From NCBI RefSeq assembly GCF_003626695.1, contig NZ_RBAH01000016.1, positions 1 to 64,000 of the forward strand: DNA of 64,000 nt, read 5' to 3'. Each line of letters opens with the position of its first letter. The stretch's first letter is position 1. The stretch is from Paenibacillus ginsengarvi (GTDB lineage: Bacteria > Bacillota > Bacilli > Paenibacillales > NBRC-103111). Positions 51,919 to 61,208 of this stretch are shown piece by piece. The position numbers and the translations under genes are program-made. The notes below the pieces were generated by a model. That model did not search any database. It was not told the DNA's origin and saw nothing but the letters and a program-made list of their open reading frames with translations.

Positions 51919-52086
51919 CTTGCCTGAATCCCCCTTTTATAGTGCCTGTCGCCCATTCTCTCCAGATGGCAATTTTCGGTACAATTATTTATTCTATCCC
52001 CGGCGCCGGGATTCCTTTGTTATGATAAGAGCACATCTGTACCGTATTTTTTTGATTTTCTGAACCATTAGGAAAAGAGGGAATCT

Positions 52087-52680
52087 ATGACACACTCCGG
52101 GCTTACGGTCGTCTATTTCGTCCGCCACGCGGATTCGGTTTACGTGGAAGGGGCCGAACGAGAGAGAGGCCTCACCGATCAAGGAAAGCGGGATGCGCTG
52201 ACCGTCTGCGACCTGCTGTTCGGCGAGCCGATCGACGCCTTCCATTCGAGTCCGTACCAGAGAGCCGTCGATACGATTCAGCCGCTCGCCGATGCCAAAG
52301 GAATGGACATCACCACCTGGGAAGATCTTCGCGAAAGACTCGCCTCGGGCTCCGATCTGGGCAAACGTTTCAAGGAGGCGAAGAAAAAGCTGTTCGAAGA
52401 GCCGGACTTCGCTTATCCCGGCGGCGAATCGAGCAAGGAAGCGGCGCTGCGGGCAGCGCGCGTGCTCGGCGAGCTGCTGCTGCGGCACCGCGGGCAGTCC
52501 ATCGTCATCGGGACCCACGGCGACATTATGACGCTTATGCTGAACCATTTCGATCCGCGCTTCGACTATGCGTTTTGGACCGGCACTACGATGCCGGATC
52601 TATACCGGCTCGAGTTCGATCCGGCCGACAAGCTGACGCTTGTTACGAGACTATGGGACGGCGGCAAACGGCAGCTGTAA
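52087..52680 (+). CDS. Histidine phosphatase (phosphoglycerate mutase-like)
   Basis: This 197-residue protein has the catalytic start VVYFVRHADSVY, with RHA in place of the usual RHG, and the second His in IGTHGDIMTLML. HSSPYQRAVDTIQPLA is the second family block. Such enzymes remove phosphate from sugars or nucleotides. GAAAAGAGG precedes the ATG. It is not part of an obvious operon. Confidence 0.87.
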   Translation: MTHSGLTVVYFVRHADSVYVEGAERERGLTDQGKRDALTVCDLLFGEPIDAFHSSPYQRAVDTIQPLADAKGMDITTWEDLRERLASGSDLGKRFKEAKKKLFEEPDFAYPGGESSKEAALRAARVLGELLLRHRGQSIVIGTHGDIMTLMLNHFDPRFDYAFWTGTTMPDLYRLEFDPADKLTLVTRLWDGGKRQL

Positions 52681-52683
52681 AGG

Positions 52684-52708
52684 ACGGACTCCTCTCCTCC
52701 GTTTTTTG
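52684..52708 (+). terminator. Short terminator after the phosphatase gene
   Basis: ACGGA (52684-52688) pairs with TCCGT (52698-52702) and a T-run follows. Confidence 0.5.
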
Positions 52709-52733
52709 TATTTTAGGAAATTATATGATAAGG

Positions 52734-52753
52734 TTAAATTGTATTCAATTTAA
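52734..52753. promoter_or_regulatory. OhrR-type operator
   Basis: TTAAATTGTATTCAATTTAA is a perfect inverted repeat with an ATTG / CAAT core like known OhrR boxes (TACAATT-AATTGTA). It lies 31 bases before the ohrR start, so the gene pair is probably self-repressed. Confidence 0.65.
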
Positions 52754-52784
52754 TTTTGCGCAATTAAAAAAGACGGAGGCTTCT

Positions 52785-53234
52785 ATGGACCGGGATGACA
52801 TGCTAACGCTGGACAACCAGATGTGTTTCGCCTTATACGCCTGCTCTCGGGAAATGACGAAGCTTTACCGTCCGTTTTTGGACGAGCTGGGCATCACCTA
52901 TACCCAGTATGTCGCCATGCTTGCTTTGTGGGAACGCGATGACGTAACCGTCAAGCGGCTTGGCGAACGGCTGCATCTCGATTCGGGCACGCTCACCCCG
53001 CTGTTGAAGAAGCTGGAGGCGGCCGGGTTCGTCTCGCGCGCCAGGGATGCGCAGGACGAGCGGAATGTGCGCATTCGCCTTACGGCAAGCGGCGAGCAGC
53101 TTAAGGAACGGGCTTGCGACGTTCCGGCGAAGGCATTTTGCGGGCTGGGCATCTCCGCGGAGGAAGCCAAAGATTTGCGGGACCGGCTCAGGTCCCTGCT
53201 GGGACGTATTCATCAACCGACAATGGAGGCATGA
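52785..53234 (+). CDS. ohrR: MarR-type organic peroxide sensor, OhrR family
   Basis: This 149-residue regulator starts at ATG 52785 after GACGGAGG. The N-terminus LDNQMCFALYACSREMTKLYRPFL carries the reactive Cys at about residue 14, matching the sensing Cys of OhrR; the winged helix has LGERLHLDSGTLTPLLKKLEAAGFVSRARDAQDERNV. Oxidation of the Cys releases it from DNA. It is followed at once by a glutathione-peroxidase gene, in place of the usual ohr gene, and preceded by a matching operator. Confidence 0.88.
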   Translation: MDRDDMLTLDNQMCFALYACSREMTKLYRPFLDELGITYTQYVAMLALWERDDVTVKRLGERLHLDSGTLTPLLKKLEAAGFVSRARDAQDERNVRIRLTASGEQLKERACDVPAKAFCGLGISAEEAKDLRDRLRSLLGRIHQPTMEA

Positions 53235-53239
53235 GAGCT

Positions 53240-53779
53240 ATGGGAGTTTACGATTATAACGCGAGAACGATCCGCGGTGAGGAAGTCGGTCTGGATCATT
53301 ATGAAGGAAAAGTGCTGCTTGTTGTGAACACGGCCAGCAAGTGCGGCTTCACTCCGCAGTACACCGATCTGCAATCCGTATATGAAACCTACAAAGACCG
53401 CGGCCTGGTCGTGCTCGGCTTCCCCTGCAACCAATTCGGCGCGCAGGAGCCGGGATCGAACGACGAGATTCATACGTTCTGCCAGATTAATTACGGCGTC
53501 ACGTTCCCGCTGTTCGACAAAGTTGACGTAAACGGTGCGGAGCGCCATCCGCTGTTCGCCTACTTGACCGAGCAGGCGCCGTTTACCGGCTTCGATCCGG
53601 AAAGCTCCCGCGGTCAGCGGCTTACGGCCATGCTGGAGCGCGAAGGCAAGCTTGCCGGCAACGACATCAAGTGGAATTTCACGAAATTTCTCATAGACCG
53701 GCAAGGAAACGTAGTCGGCCGTTTCGAGTCGCCGGTCGAGCCTGCCGACCTCGCCCCGGAGATTGAAAAGCTGCTGTAA
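53240..53779 (+). CDS. Glutathione peroxidase family thiol peroxidase
   Basis: This 179-residue peroxidase has the active-site block VVNTASKCGFTPQY with the peroxidatic Cys at about residue 35, then FPCNQFGAQEPG with the resolving-type Cys and Gln, and KWNFTKFLID with the Trp. Cys in place of selenocysteine points to a thioredoxin-dependent peroxidase. GGAGG lies ten bases before ATG 53240; an ATG at 53231 overlaps the ohrR stop. It is the target of OhrR in this operon. Confidence 0.92.
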   Translation: MGVYDYNARTIRGEEVGLDHYEGKVLLVVNTASKCGFTPQYTDLQSVYETYKDRGLVVLGFPCNQFGAQEPGSNDEIHTFCQINYGVTFPLFDKVDVNGAERHPLFAYLTEQAPFTGFDPESSRGQRLTAMLEREGKLAGNDIKWNFTKFLIDRQGNVVGRFESPVEPADLAPEIEKLL

Positions 53780-53785
53780 AAGCTA

Positions 53786-53831
53786 CAAAACCCCGTCATT
53801 TCGCCTCTTCCGGCGGTGACGGGGTTTTGTC
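53786..53831. terminator. Terminator between converging genes
   Basis: A perfect 13-bp stem (53786-53798 / 53817-53829) carries A4 on the left and T4 on the right, so it can act in both directions. Confidence 0.85.
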
Positions 53832-53851
53832 ATGCTTAATGATAACGACCT

Positions 53852-54598
53852 TCACTGCTGCGTCAAAATCAGCGGGCCTTCGGCCGTAATCGCAATCGTA
53901 TGCTCATACTGCGCGGATAATCCACCGTCTACCGTTCTCGCCGTCCAGCCGTCCGAATCAAGCTTGCTGTGATAGGTGCCGGTATTGATCATCGGCTCGA
54001 TCGTGATGACCATCCCTTCCTTCAGCCGTACGCCGCGTCCCGGAGGCCCGTAATGCGGCACCTGCGGTTCCTCGTGCATTTGCTGGCCGATGGCGTGACC
54101 GACGAAGTCGCGCACGACCGAGAAGCCTTCGGACTCGGCATATTTCTGAATCGCGTGCGAAATATCGCCGATCCGGTTGCCGATAACGGCTTGTTCGATG
54201 CCCAGATATAGCGACTTCTTCGTGACGTCCAGCAGCTTTCCCGCCTCTTCGCTGACGTTCCCGACCGCGTAGGACCAGGCGGAATCGGCCAGCCAGTCGT
54301 CCAGCCGGACGACCATGTCGATACAGACGATGTCGCCGTCCTTCAGCGCCCTTTCGCTCGGAAATCCGTGACAGATGACGTCGTTAAGCGATGCGCAAGT
54401 GGCGAACGGATAACCGTGATACCCCTTCTGCTCCATCGTGCCTCCGGCGGCTATAATGAACTGTTCGGCGAACTTGTCGATTTCAAGTGTTGTGATTCCC
54501 GGACGAATCATGCCCGCAAGCGCCCGATGGCAGGAAGCCAGCAGCTCTCCGGCCCGCTTCATTTTTGCAATTTCTTCTTTCGTTTTGATGACGATCAT
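53852..54598 (-). CDS. map: Methionine aminopeptidase, type I
   Basis: This 248-residue enzyme removes the starting Met from new proteins. The metal ligands are all seen: Asp in DIVCIDMVVRLDDW and DSAWSYAVG, His in FVGHAIGQQMHEEPQVPHYG, Glu in ITIEPMINTG and Glu in QYEHTIAIT. I start at ATG 54598 with GGGAGG upstream. It is not in the ribosomal-protein cluster where the main map gene of Bacillota lies, so it may be a second copy. Confidence 0.93.
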   Translation of the reverse strand: MIVIKTKEEIAKMKRAGELLASCHRALAGMIRPGITTLEIDKFAEQFIIAAGGTMEQKGYHGYPFATCASLNDVICHGFPSERALKDGDIVCIDMVVRLDDWLADSAWSYAVGNVSEEAGKLLDVTKKSLYLGIEQAVIGNRIGDISHAIQKYAESEGFSVVRDFVGHAIGQQMHEEPQVPHYGPPGRGVRLKEGMVITIEPMINTGTYHSKLDSDGWTARTVDGGLSAQYEHTIAITAEGPLILTQQ

Positions 54599-54620
54599 GC
54601 CGCGCCTCCCGAAAACGGAA

Positions 54621-54648
54621 AGCCAGAAATGCGCCCGCATTTCCGGCT
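54621..54648 (-). terminator. Hairpin between the multi-PAS kinase and map
   Basis: AGCCAGAAATGC pairs with GCATTTCCGGCT (one mismatch); on the minus strand it is followed by TTTCCGTTTT. Confidence 0.55.
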
Positions 54649-54690
54649 CCCGGTCTTTGTAGCTATCATTATAAAAGGTAACGGCCGATA

Positions 54691-56913
54691 TTACAAATGA
54701 CCTGATCCTAGAGAAGGCTCGACCGGCAAATTCACTTCGATCGTTGTGCCGAGGCCTACCTGGCTGCGCACCTCCAGAGTGCCTTTATGGTTCTCGATAA
54801 TGCGCCGGCTGACCATAAAGCCGAGACCGGTGCCTTTTTCCTTTGTCGTGTAAAAGGGCTGTCCCAGCTTGTCCAGCAGCGTCTGCGGGATGCCGCATCC
54901 TTCGTCGGTGATACAAATGACAATCCGGCCGTTATCGGGCTTTCGGAGCTTTACTGCGACTTTGCCTCCTCCGGGCATCGCTTCGATCGCATTTTTGATG
55001 AAATTGATCCAAACCTGCTTGAGCTGGTTCTCGTCGCACGATACGACGACCGAGCACGGATCGAAATCGGTTACAATCATCACATTGCTCATGATCGCCT
55101 GCGAATCGAGAAGCGTCACGACCTGCTCCAGCAGCAAAGCGATATCATGGCGGCTGAACACCGCATTTTGCGGCTTGGCCAGAAGCAGCAGCTCGCTCAG
55201 GATGGATTCGATCCGCTCCACTTCCGACGAAATAATGTCGAAGTACAGCTTCTTCTCCTTCACCCCGCTGTTCATCAACTGGATGAAGCCTTTGATCGCC
55301 GTAATCGGATTGCGGATCTCGTGGGCGATCCCCGCCGCCAGTTGCCCGGCGATCGACAGCTTCTCGCGGTTCATCATATGCTCCTCCGCCTGCTTGCGCT
55401 CGGTATTATCCCGCAACATGATCGAACAACCGGCGATGTTCCCCGATTCGTCCCACAAAGGAAACGCCGTCAAGATGATGTTCAGCCTCGTCCCGTCCTT
55501 GTGCATCCGTACCGTTTCGTAGCTCGGGATACTTACTCCGGCGCGCAGCTTGATGAGGTTCCGTTCCACCTCGGGCAGCTGCTCTTCGGGCACGAAGCGG
55601 TAATCGTACAAATGCAGGCCCGCTATCTCCTTCTCCTTCCAGCCGAACGTACGCTCGTATGCTTCATTGACTTGCAAGACACGGGTTTCCGTATCGAACA
55701 TGACGATCGGGTCCACGTTGTGGTACATGAACGATTCGAGCCGCTCTTTCGCCGCCCGAAGCTTTTTTTCCGTTCGTTTGCGGTCGGAGATATCCCGCCA
55801 GACGGACAATATTTTGTACGGCTGTCCGGTTTCGCTCCGTATGATCCGCACCGCCGATTCGATCCAAACGTAGCTGCCGCTGCGATGAAGAGCGCGAAAC
55901 TCGAACGTATGCGTATCCCGGCTCAAAAACGGTCCGACTTGGCCGATGCCTTCCATATCGTGCGGATGAATCCACGCATGGACCGGCTTGCCGAGCCACT
56001 GGGCAGGGTTGTAATCGAGAATACGCTCCAGCGAAGGAGACACATACTCGCATAGGCCGTCCGCCGAGCAGCAGGCGATAATATCGAGGCAATTCTCCGA
56101 GATAAGCCGGTACTTGTGCTCGCTCTCCTGCTGCTTGTGCCACAGCTCCTTCTGCTTCGTTACGTTTCGCGACATGCCGTGGACACCGACCACTTGACCA
56201 TCCATCACGATTGGAATGTTCGTCACGTCGAAGACGATCCGATTGCCGCCGGCATCGATGCCGACCGCTTCGTAACGCTGGGGCGTTCCCTTGAGCGCCT
56301 CCTGGAACCGGTACTCGGTGTCGGCCAAATAATCGGGGGCGGTTAGCGTTTTGAAATGCAGCGGTCTCGTTTTGAAGTCGGCCGGCTTCACCCCGAACGC
56401 CTCCTGGAACGCTTCATTCGCCAGCACGACGTATCCGTCCAAATCGAGCGAAAAAATAAGATCGGGATGATGATCCAGCAGCGATTGGTAGCGAAGCCGG
56501 CCCAGTTCCAGCTCCTGCTGAGCTTCCTTGCTCTTCGTAATATCGGTTACTTGGGCGATGAAGAAAAGCGACCCGGCCTGCTCGTCCCGGATCAGGCATA
56601 GGCGGAGTTTAGCCCACACGGTGTGCCCCCCGCTGTGGACGAAGCGGCTCTCCGATTCGCAGCTCTCTCCCCCACGGCCCCTGAGCAGGGCGGCAATAAG
56701 CCGCTCCATCGCAGGAGCGTCGTCCGGATGGACGATCAAGCCCAGCGGCTGGCCGGACAGCTGTTCGGACGAAAAGCCGACGATTTCGCAAAAGGAGCCG
56801 TTTACATGATACAGCTTGCTATCCGTACCGAACAGGGCCATCGCAATGGGGGCTTGCTCAAACGCTAAATGAAACAGCTTATCGATCGAATACAGGCTAT
56901 ATTCCTTAAACAT
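54691..56913 (-). CDS. Multi-PAS sensor histidine kinase (sporulation-kinase type)
   Basis: This is a soluble kinase of about 740 residues with no membrane helix. Four PAS domains can be read in order (about residues 10-125, 130-250, 260-380 and 385-500), with blocks such as YHVNGSFCEIVGFSSEQL and VLQVNEAYERTFGWKEKEIAG. The kinase core follows: GIAHEIRNPITAIKGFIQLM (H-box), INFIKNAIEAMPGGG, ITDEGCGIP and KEKGTGLGFMV. The pattern matches KinA/KinE-type sporulation kinases. ATG 56913 with GGAGGG upstream is chosen. No partner response regulator is adjacent. Confidence 0.9.
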   Translation of the reverse strand: MFKEYSLYSIDKLFHLAFEQAPIAMALFGTDSKLYHVNGSFCEIVGFSSEQLSGQPLGLIVHPDDAPAMERLIAALLRGRGGESCESESRFVHSGGHTVWAKLRLCLIRDEQAGSLFFIAQVTDITKSKEAQQELELGRLRYQSLLDHHPDLIFSLDLDGYVVLANEAFQEAFGVKPADFKTRPLHFKTLTAPDYLADTEYRFQEALKGTPQRYEAVGIDAGGNRIVFDVTNIPIVMDGQVVGVHGMSRNVTKQKELWHKQQESEHKYRLISENCLDIIACCSADGLCEYVSPSLERILDYNPAQWLGKPVHAWIHPHDMEGIGQVGPFLSRDTHTFEFRALHRSGSYVWIESAVRIIRSETGQPYKILSVWRDISDRKRTEKKLRAAKERLESFMYHNVDPIVMFDTETRVLQVNEAYERTFGWKEKEIAGLHLYDYRFVPEEQLPEVERNLIKLRAGVSIPSYETVRMHKDGTRLNIILTAFPLWDESGNIAGCSIMLRDNTERKQAEEHMMNREKLSIAGQLAAGIAHEIRNPITAIKGFIQLMNSGVKEKKLYFDIISSEVERIESILSELLLLAKPQNAVFSRHDIALLLEQVVTLLDSQAIMSNVMIVTDFDPCSVVVSCDENQLKQVWINFIKNAIEAMPGGGKVAVKLRKPDNGRIVICITDEGCGIPQTLLDKLGQPFYTTKEKGTGLGFMVSRRIIENHKGTLEVRSQVGLGTTIEVNLPVEPSLGSGHL

Positions 56914-57024
56914 GGCGACGCCCTCCGAGACTTTATCTGTAGATACAAAAGTTCGCTGAGCAAACATAAAATTCCTCCGTGTCGCGCCGCCATTTTCTTT
57001 TCACGCATCCGCCATACGTACGAA

Positions 57025-57049
57025 GGCTGCCGGGATTTCCCCGGCAGCC
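57025..57049. terminator. Hairpin after the glycosidase-like gene
   Basis: GGCTGCCGGG (57025-57034) pairs perfectly with CCCGGCAGCC (57040-57049). The T-run is weak on both sides. Confidence 0.55.
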
Positions 57050-57065
57050 CACTCTACGATTCGTA

Positions 57066-58811
57066 TTACGCGTCCTCGGCCATATGGCCGCTTTCGATGC
57101 GTTCTTCTTCGCCTTTCTCGATACAATCGCGGTAAACGGAGTACCACGATGGCAGCATCCGCTCCGGAATGAGAATATGGCGCAGTACGCCAAGTCCGTA
57201 GACCCGCCTCCACAGCCGTTCCGTCAGTTTCAGCCGTTCCCGCATCACCGGAAGCTCCGGCTCCTCTCCGGCCGCCAGCCTGCCCGTTATGCGGTGGTCG
57301 AGACGCATCAGCTCCGCCTTGAGCCGCACATGCTCGAACGCCCATTCCTGCGATTCGCCGGTCCGGACATACGGCGCCATCTCTCGCAGCGCCGCCGTCC
57401 ATGCCTCCGCCTGCGCGCCGTCCAAGTCTTCCATCTCCAGCAGCACGTCCGCAAACGTTCGCAAACGGTCTCCGCCAAGTCCGAGAACGAGCCTGCCGTA
57501 AAACAGGGCAATCTCCCGCGCGTCCCGCTGCGGATCATAACCGAGAAGTCCGGCCACGAACGCGTTGTAATGATCGCCGAACGATTCGTTATACGTCATG
57601 AAGCTTTCGCAGTTCGGGAGGGAGAACGAGCCGATTACCGATTGCAACCGCCGTGCGGCGCTGTGAACGCCCGTCTGCGTGTACACGTCCCGCCTGTCCC
57701 TCGAGAAGCCGATATGGAGGAAGCAGCCGAGCTTCATATCGCCGATTCGCGAACGAACGCCGGCATCCAGAGCCCGCACGTCGTAAGCCGCGCTGAGCTG
57801 GTAGGCGCCGAACCAGTCGCGGGCCGGTCCCAAGGCGAATTCGCGCAGATGAGCGCTCTCCTCCTCCGACGTCCACCAGCCGCATATGTCCGCCTTCAGC
57901 TCCGGGAACGACGGACGAGCGGCCTCGTACACATCGTGCACAAGCTTCAGAAATACGGGATAATACGGCTGGCACTTCGGACAGGCGCAGCCGCCGTCGT
58001 CGTAAGGGGCGCACACGATTTTGCCGATTCGAATGCCCGACTGCGCCAAATCCTCGAACAACTGCCGGTGATTGTTCAGGATGACCTGCCGCGCCTCCGG
58101 GTTCGAAGGGCAAAGCACCTGCCCTTGCACCCGCAGCTTGTGATCGCGCACGCCGACCCACTCCGGCCGCATCTGGTCGACGAAGCCGATGTTCGGCGTG
58201 ACGACGAGCACGTTGTCAAGCCCCAGCTCCTGGCTGATCTTCAGCCACCCCTTCTTGCGCCGCCACAAAAACATCGACGAGCTGTGGAACACATGCGGGT
58301 GGTACGGATCGGGCATATCGTTCGGGTCGAACCAGTCGCCGTAGCCGCTCGCGCCGGACAAAGCCAGGTCCTCCAAGTACCGCCGCATCTCGCCTTCCCA
58401 GCATACTTCGAACGAATTGCCGAAATGTCCGGGCAAATAATGAATGCGTTCCTTCACCGCCGGAATGTATTCTTTCCTTCCGGCAGGGAGCCCCGGCCAG
58501 GCGGGTTCGGGGCTTGACGCAGACCTAGCGCCGCTCCCGAATGCGCCAGCCTCGTCCGCGGAAGCGAGCAGCAGGCGCAGCAGTTCGCCGAGACCGGCAA
58601 TAAAATTCCGGCTGCGGTTCGCGCCTATTCTCACCTCGAACGGGGCTGCCACCTCGATTACATAACCTTCCGTCTCGGTTTCCGAGAACGTGAGCCGAAG
58701 CTCCGCCCTCCCGCTTCCCGTCATCTCGCCGATCCGCTCGGCCGCAATGCGGGCAGCTTGCTCCGCCTCCCGGCATAAACAGCGGCAATCCAAACGCAGC
58801 CATGTTTCCAT
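57066..58811 (-). CDS. Uncharacterised protein, glycosidase-like TIM barrel
   Basis: This 581-residue cytoplasmic protein is not one I can name. A short N-terminal beta/alpha domain (about 90 residues) precedes a barrel-like part with CPSNPEARQVILNNHRQLFEDL, then IVCAPYDDGGCACPKCQPYYPVF, which looks like a CxCxxC metal site, and ADICGWWTSEEES. The last 180 residues are helical. This layout recalls GH67/GH20-related and DUF4838-type proteins. GGAGG precedes ATG 58811. It follows a solute-binding protein gene by 65 bases, so it probably acts on the imported sugar. Confidence 0.68.
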   Translation of the reverse strand: METWLRLDCRCLCREAEQAARIAAERIGEMTGSGRAELRLTFSETETEGYVIEVAAPFEVRIGANRSRNFIAGLGELLRLLLASADEAGAFGSGARSASSPEPAWPGLPAGRKEYIPAVKERIHYLPGHFGNSFEVCWEGEMRRYLEDLALSGASGYGDWFDPNDMPDPYHPHVFHSSSMFLWRRKKGWLKISQELGLDNVLVVTPNIGFVDQMRPEWVGVRDHKLRVQGQVLCPSNPEARQVILNNHRQLFEDLAQSGIRIGKIVCAPYDDGGCACPKCQPYYPVFLKLVHDVYEAARPSFPELKADICGWWTSEEESAHLREFALGPARDWFGAYQLSAAYDVRALDAGVRSRIGDMKLGCFLHIGFSRDRRDVYTQTGVHSAARRLQSVIGSFSLPNCESFMTYNESFGDHYNAFVAGLLGYDPQRDAREIALFYGRLVLGLGGDRLRTFADVLLEMEDLDGAQAEAWTAALREMAPYVRTGESQEWAFEHVRLKAELMRLDHRITGRLAAGEEPELPVMRERLKLTERLWRRVYGLGVLRHILIPERMLPSWYSVYRDCIEKGEEERIESGHMAEDA

Positions 58812-58875
58812 ACTGTCCTCCATCGATCGTATCGCGGCGTACCTGTCCAGACACGCCGCGGATTACGACATCCGT

Positions 58876-60213
58876 TTATTTTTTCATTGCCTTGGCTTCG
58901 GCGATTTTCTTGTTCACTTCTTCATCGGCTTCTCTTAAGGCCGTGTTGAGGTCTTTTTCCCCGACAATAACCGAACGCATCGCGTTTGCGGCCGCCACTT
59001 GCCCAAAGTTGTTGTTCTCCCCGACGTAAGCGGGCGGGGTGGCCGGTTTTTTGGCCCGGATCGCGGCGATGTTTTTCCCCTGCCACTGGGCCACATTACG
59101 TCCGAACGCCGACTTCACCTCGGCGCTTTTCAGCGGACTGATCTGGGCGAATTCCGCCGCCAGCTTCGTTTGCGTTTCGTCGGTCAGCAGTTCTGCGAGG
59201 CTCAGGAACGCTTCGTCCCGATGCTCGCTCGTCGAAGCGACCGAAATGTAGACGGGATACGGCTGGGAGCCGATTCCCGGCGCGCCTTTCAACTCCGGCA
59301 GCGAAACGGCGTCCCAATTCAGACCGTCCTCCGGCTTCGGCGCATCGGAATTGTACATGACGAACATCGCCGACGATTTTTCTTTAAAGAAGGCGTTTTT
59401 AATCCCGCCACCGCCGATCAATTCTTTCGTCGCGTTGTAGCCGGGCATCGTATAAAGCGGAAGCAGCGATTCGATATACGATTTCCACTTGTCCGTCTGC
59501 AAGGCGGATTTCTCGCCGCTCGCGTCGAGATAGCCGAGCGACAGCTGATTGCCTATAATGAGATGATTAGGATCGGTGACGAAGCCGCGGTACTGCACTC
59601 CGCCGTCGCTTCTCGTCAGCCGCGTCGCCAAGCCCTGAAGACTTTCCCAGGTGATTCCTTCGGTCGGATACGGAACGCCGAACTTGTCGAACAGATCCTT
59701 ATTGTAATATAAAAGCAGGCCGAGATCATATAACGGTAAGGCGCTTACTTTGCCGTTGTCCAGATTGCGGATCATATCCATATAGGCCGGCTCGATCCGG
59801 CTTGTATCCAGCTTGTGCTTCTGGATCAGGTCGGACATATCCTGCGTAAGCTCGAACGGCTTGATCTGACTCCGGTACGAGTTAAACGAGCCGATAATGA
59901 GATCGATTTTGCGCTTTTCGGTTAACGCGTTTTGCAGCACAGTGCCGGTATTTTCAAAGACCTCGAACGTAAACTGCGGGTACTTCTTCTGAATTTGCTT
60001 CCCATAGCGCTCCATAAACCATTCGTTATTCCCTCCGCCCGGCGTCAGCACCTGAAGCTTGACCGGCTTCGGGCTCTCCGCGGGCTTCTCGGCCACGCCT
60101 GGATTTTGCGCCGCTTCGTTCTCCTTCGCGTTATTCCCTCCGCAGGCGGTTAGCGACGACGCGAGCCCGGCCGCAAGCAATACCAGATTGAATCTTTTCC
60201 ATGTTTGTCCCAT
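58876..60213 (-). CDS. Extracellular solute-binding lipoprotein (family 1)
   Basis: This 445-residue lipoprotein has a signal ending in SLTAC (lipid Cys at about residue 24). It shows LLYYNKDLFDKFGVPYPTEGITWE and a C-terminal EKDLNTALREADEEVNKKI, close to the protein at 203-1540 and of the same length. It belongs with the downstream unknown gene and the upstream dehydrogenase, peptidase and dehydratase genes in a carbohydrate cluster. No permease genes are in the window; they may lie beyond or be shared. A cre-like site lies in its leader. Confidence 0.9.
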   Translation of the reverse strand: MGQTWKRFNLVLLAAGLASSLTACGGNNAKENEAAQNPGVAEKPAESPKPVKLQVLTPGGGNNEWFMERYGKQIQKKYPQFTFEVFENTGTVLQNALTEKRKIDLIIGSFNSYRSQIKPFELTQDMSDLIQKHKLDTSRIEPAYMDMIRNLDNGKVSALPLYDLGLLLYYNKDLFDKFGVPYPTEGITWESLQGLATRLTRSDGGVQYRGFVTDPNHLIIGNQLSLGYLDASGEKSALQTDKWKSYIESLLPLYTMPGYNATKELIGGGGIKNAFFKEKSSAMFVMYNSDAPKPEDGLNWDAVSLPELKGAPGIGSQPYPVYISVASTSEHRDEAFLSLAELLTDETQTKLAAEFAQISPLKSAEVKSAFGRNVAQWQGKNIAAIRAKKPATPPAYVGENNNFGQVAAANAMRSVIVGEKDLNTALREADEEVNKKIAEAKAMKK

Positions 60214-60280
60214 ACGTAAGCTCCCCTTCTCATATAAAAAATGTATAGAAAGCAGCCTGTAAGCCGCTTTATACCCATAT

Positions 60281-60294
60281 TAAGAACGCTTTCA
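60281..60294 (-). promoter_or_regulatory. cre-like site (CcpA)
   Basis: On the minus strand TGAAAGCGTTCTTA matches the cre consensus TGWAANCGNTNWCA with one mismatch. It lies about 70 bases before the solute-binding protein start and suggests carbon catabolite control. Confidence 0.55.
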
Positions 60295-60331
60295 TTTCGC
60301 GGATGGGATTTCCAAAAAAGATAACATTGCT

Positions 60332-60343
60332 ATTGTCGACAAT
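60332..60343. promoter_or_regulatory. Perfect palindrome ATTGTCGACAAT
   Basis: A 12-base perfect palindrome lies between the SDR stop and the cre-like site. It could be an operator for a local sugar regulator. The 208-base gap (60214-60421) holds no gene. Confidence 0.4.
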
Positions 60344-60421
60344 AAAATGAAAAATCAGGGCCGCGTTCCGCTCTTGCGAACGAAACCCGGCGCCGCGCCC
60401 CGAAATCCGGGCGTCCTTCGG

Positions 60422-61186
60422 TTAATGCATCATCCAGCCGCCATCGACATTCAGCGTCTGGCCCGTTGTAAAGTCGCTGTCGGCCGAAGCGAGAAACAGG
60501 AAGGCGCCGACCATGTCGGGCGGCAGCTGCCTTCGCGGAATCGCCTGCTCCTCCGCCAAATACAGCCGCGTCTTCTCCCTCTCCTGCAGATCGGGCATAT
60601 CGAGCAGCTCCTGCTCGGTCATCACGGCTCCCGGCGATATAGCGTTCACCGTAATGCCATGCTTGCCGACTTCGCGGCTGAGGGCGCGGGTAAAGCCGAT
60701 CACGCCGCCCTTCGAGGCTACGTAATGCACGAAGCCTTTTTGTCCGCGCCAAAAGGTGACCGAGGAAACGTTAATGATTTTGCCGTAGCCTTTCTCGCGC
60801 ATGTACGGAAAAACCGCCTTGCTCGTCAAAAAGCAAGATTTCAAGTTGACCGCCTGTACCCGGTCCCACTCGTCGCCGGTAATTTCATACCATTCCTTGC
60901 GCGGGTATATGCCGGCATTGTTGACGAGTATATCGACGCCGCCCCACGCCTCCTCGATCTGCCGCACCATCGCCGCCACCTGCGCCTCGTCGCTCACATC
61001 GGCACGGACCGCCATCGCCTGCCCGCCTTCCGCTTCGATGGCAGCCACGACCGCAAGCGCATTCGCCTCCGAGCCGATATAATTGACGGCTACACGGGCT
61101 CCTTCCTTCGCATAGGCCAGGCATACTTCTCGCCCTATACCGGTCGAGCCGCCTGTCACCAGCGCAACTTTATGTTCGAGTCTCAC
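60422..61186 (-). CDS. SDR family oxidoreductase
   Basis: This 254-residue short-chain dehydrogenase has VTGGSTGIGREV, NNAGIYPRKEWYE, the Ser in VSSVTFWRG and YVASKGG at the active site. In this setting it most likely oxidises or reduces a sugar or sugar acid. The start is GTG 61186 with AGGAGAGGG upstream, 22 bases after the M81 stop, so it is the third gene of the leftward operon. Residues at the end of beta-2 (VAVNYIGSE) favour NADP. Confidence 0.9.
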   Translation of the reverse strand: MRLEHKVALVTGGSTGIGREVCLAYAKEGARVAVNYIGSEANALAVVAAIEAEGGQAMAVRADVSDEAQVAAMVRQIEEAWGGVDILVNNAGIYPRKEWYEITGDEWDRVQAVNLKSCFLTSKAVFPYMREKGYGKIINVSSVTFWRGQKGFVHYVASKGGVIGFTRALSREVGKHGITVNAISPGAVMTEQELLDMPDLQEREKTRLYLAEEQAIPRRQLPPDMVGAFLFLASADSDFTTGQTLNVDGGWMMH

Positions 61187-61208
61187 CGCTTTAGCCCTCT
61201 CCTTTCTA

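Noticed and set aside
56979..58517. 512-residue plus-strand open frame
   Set aside because: Antisense shadow of the glycosidase-like gene; composition is His/Arg/Leu-rich without any recognisable domain.
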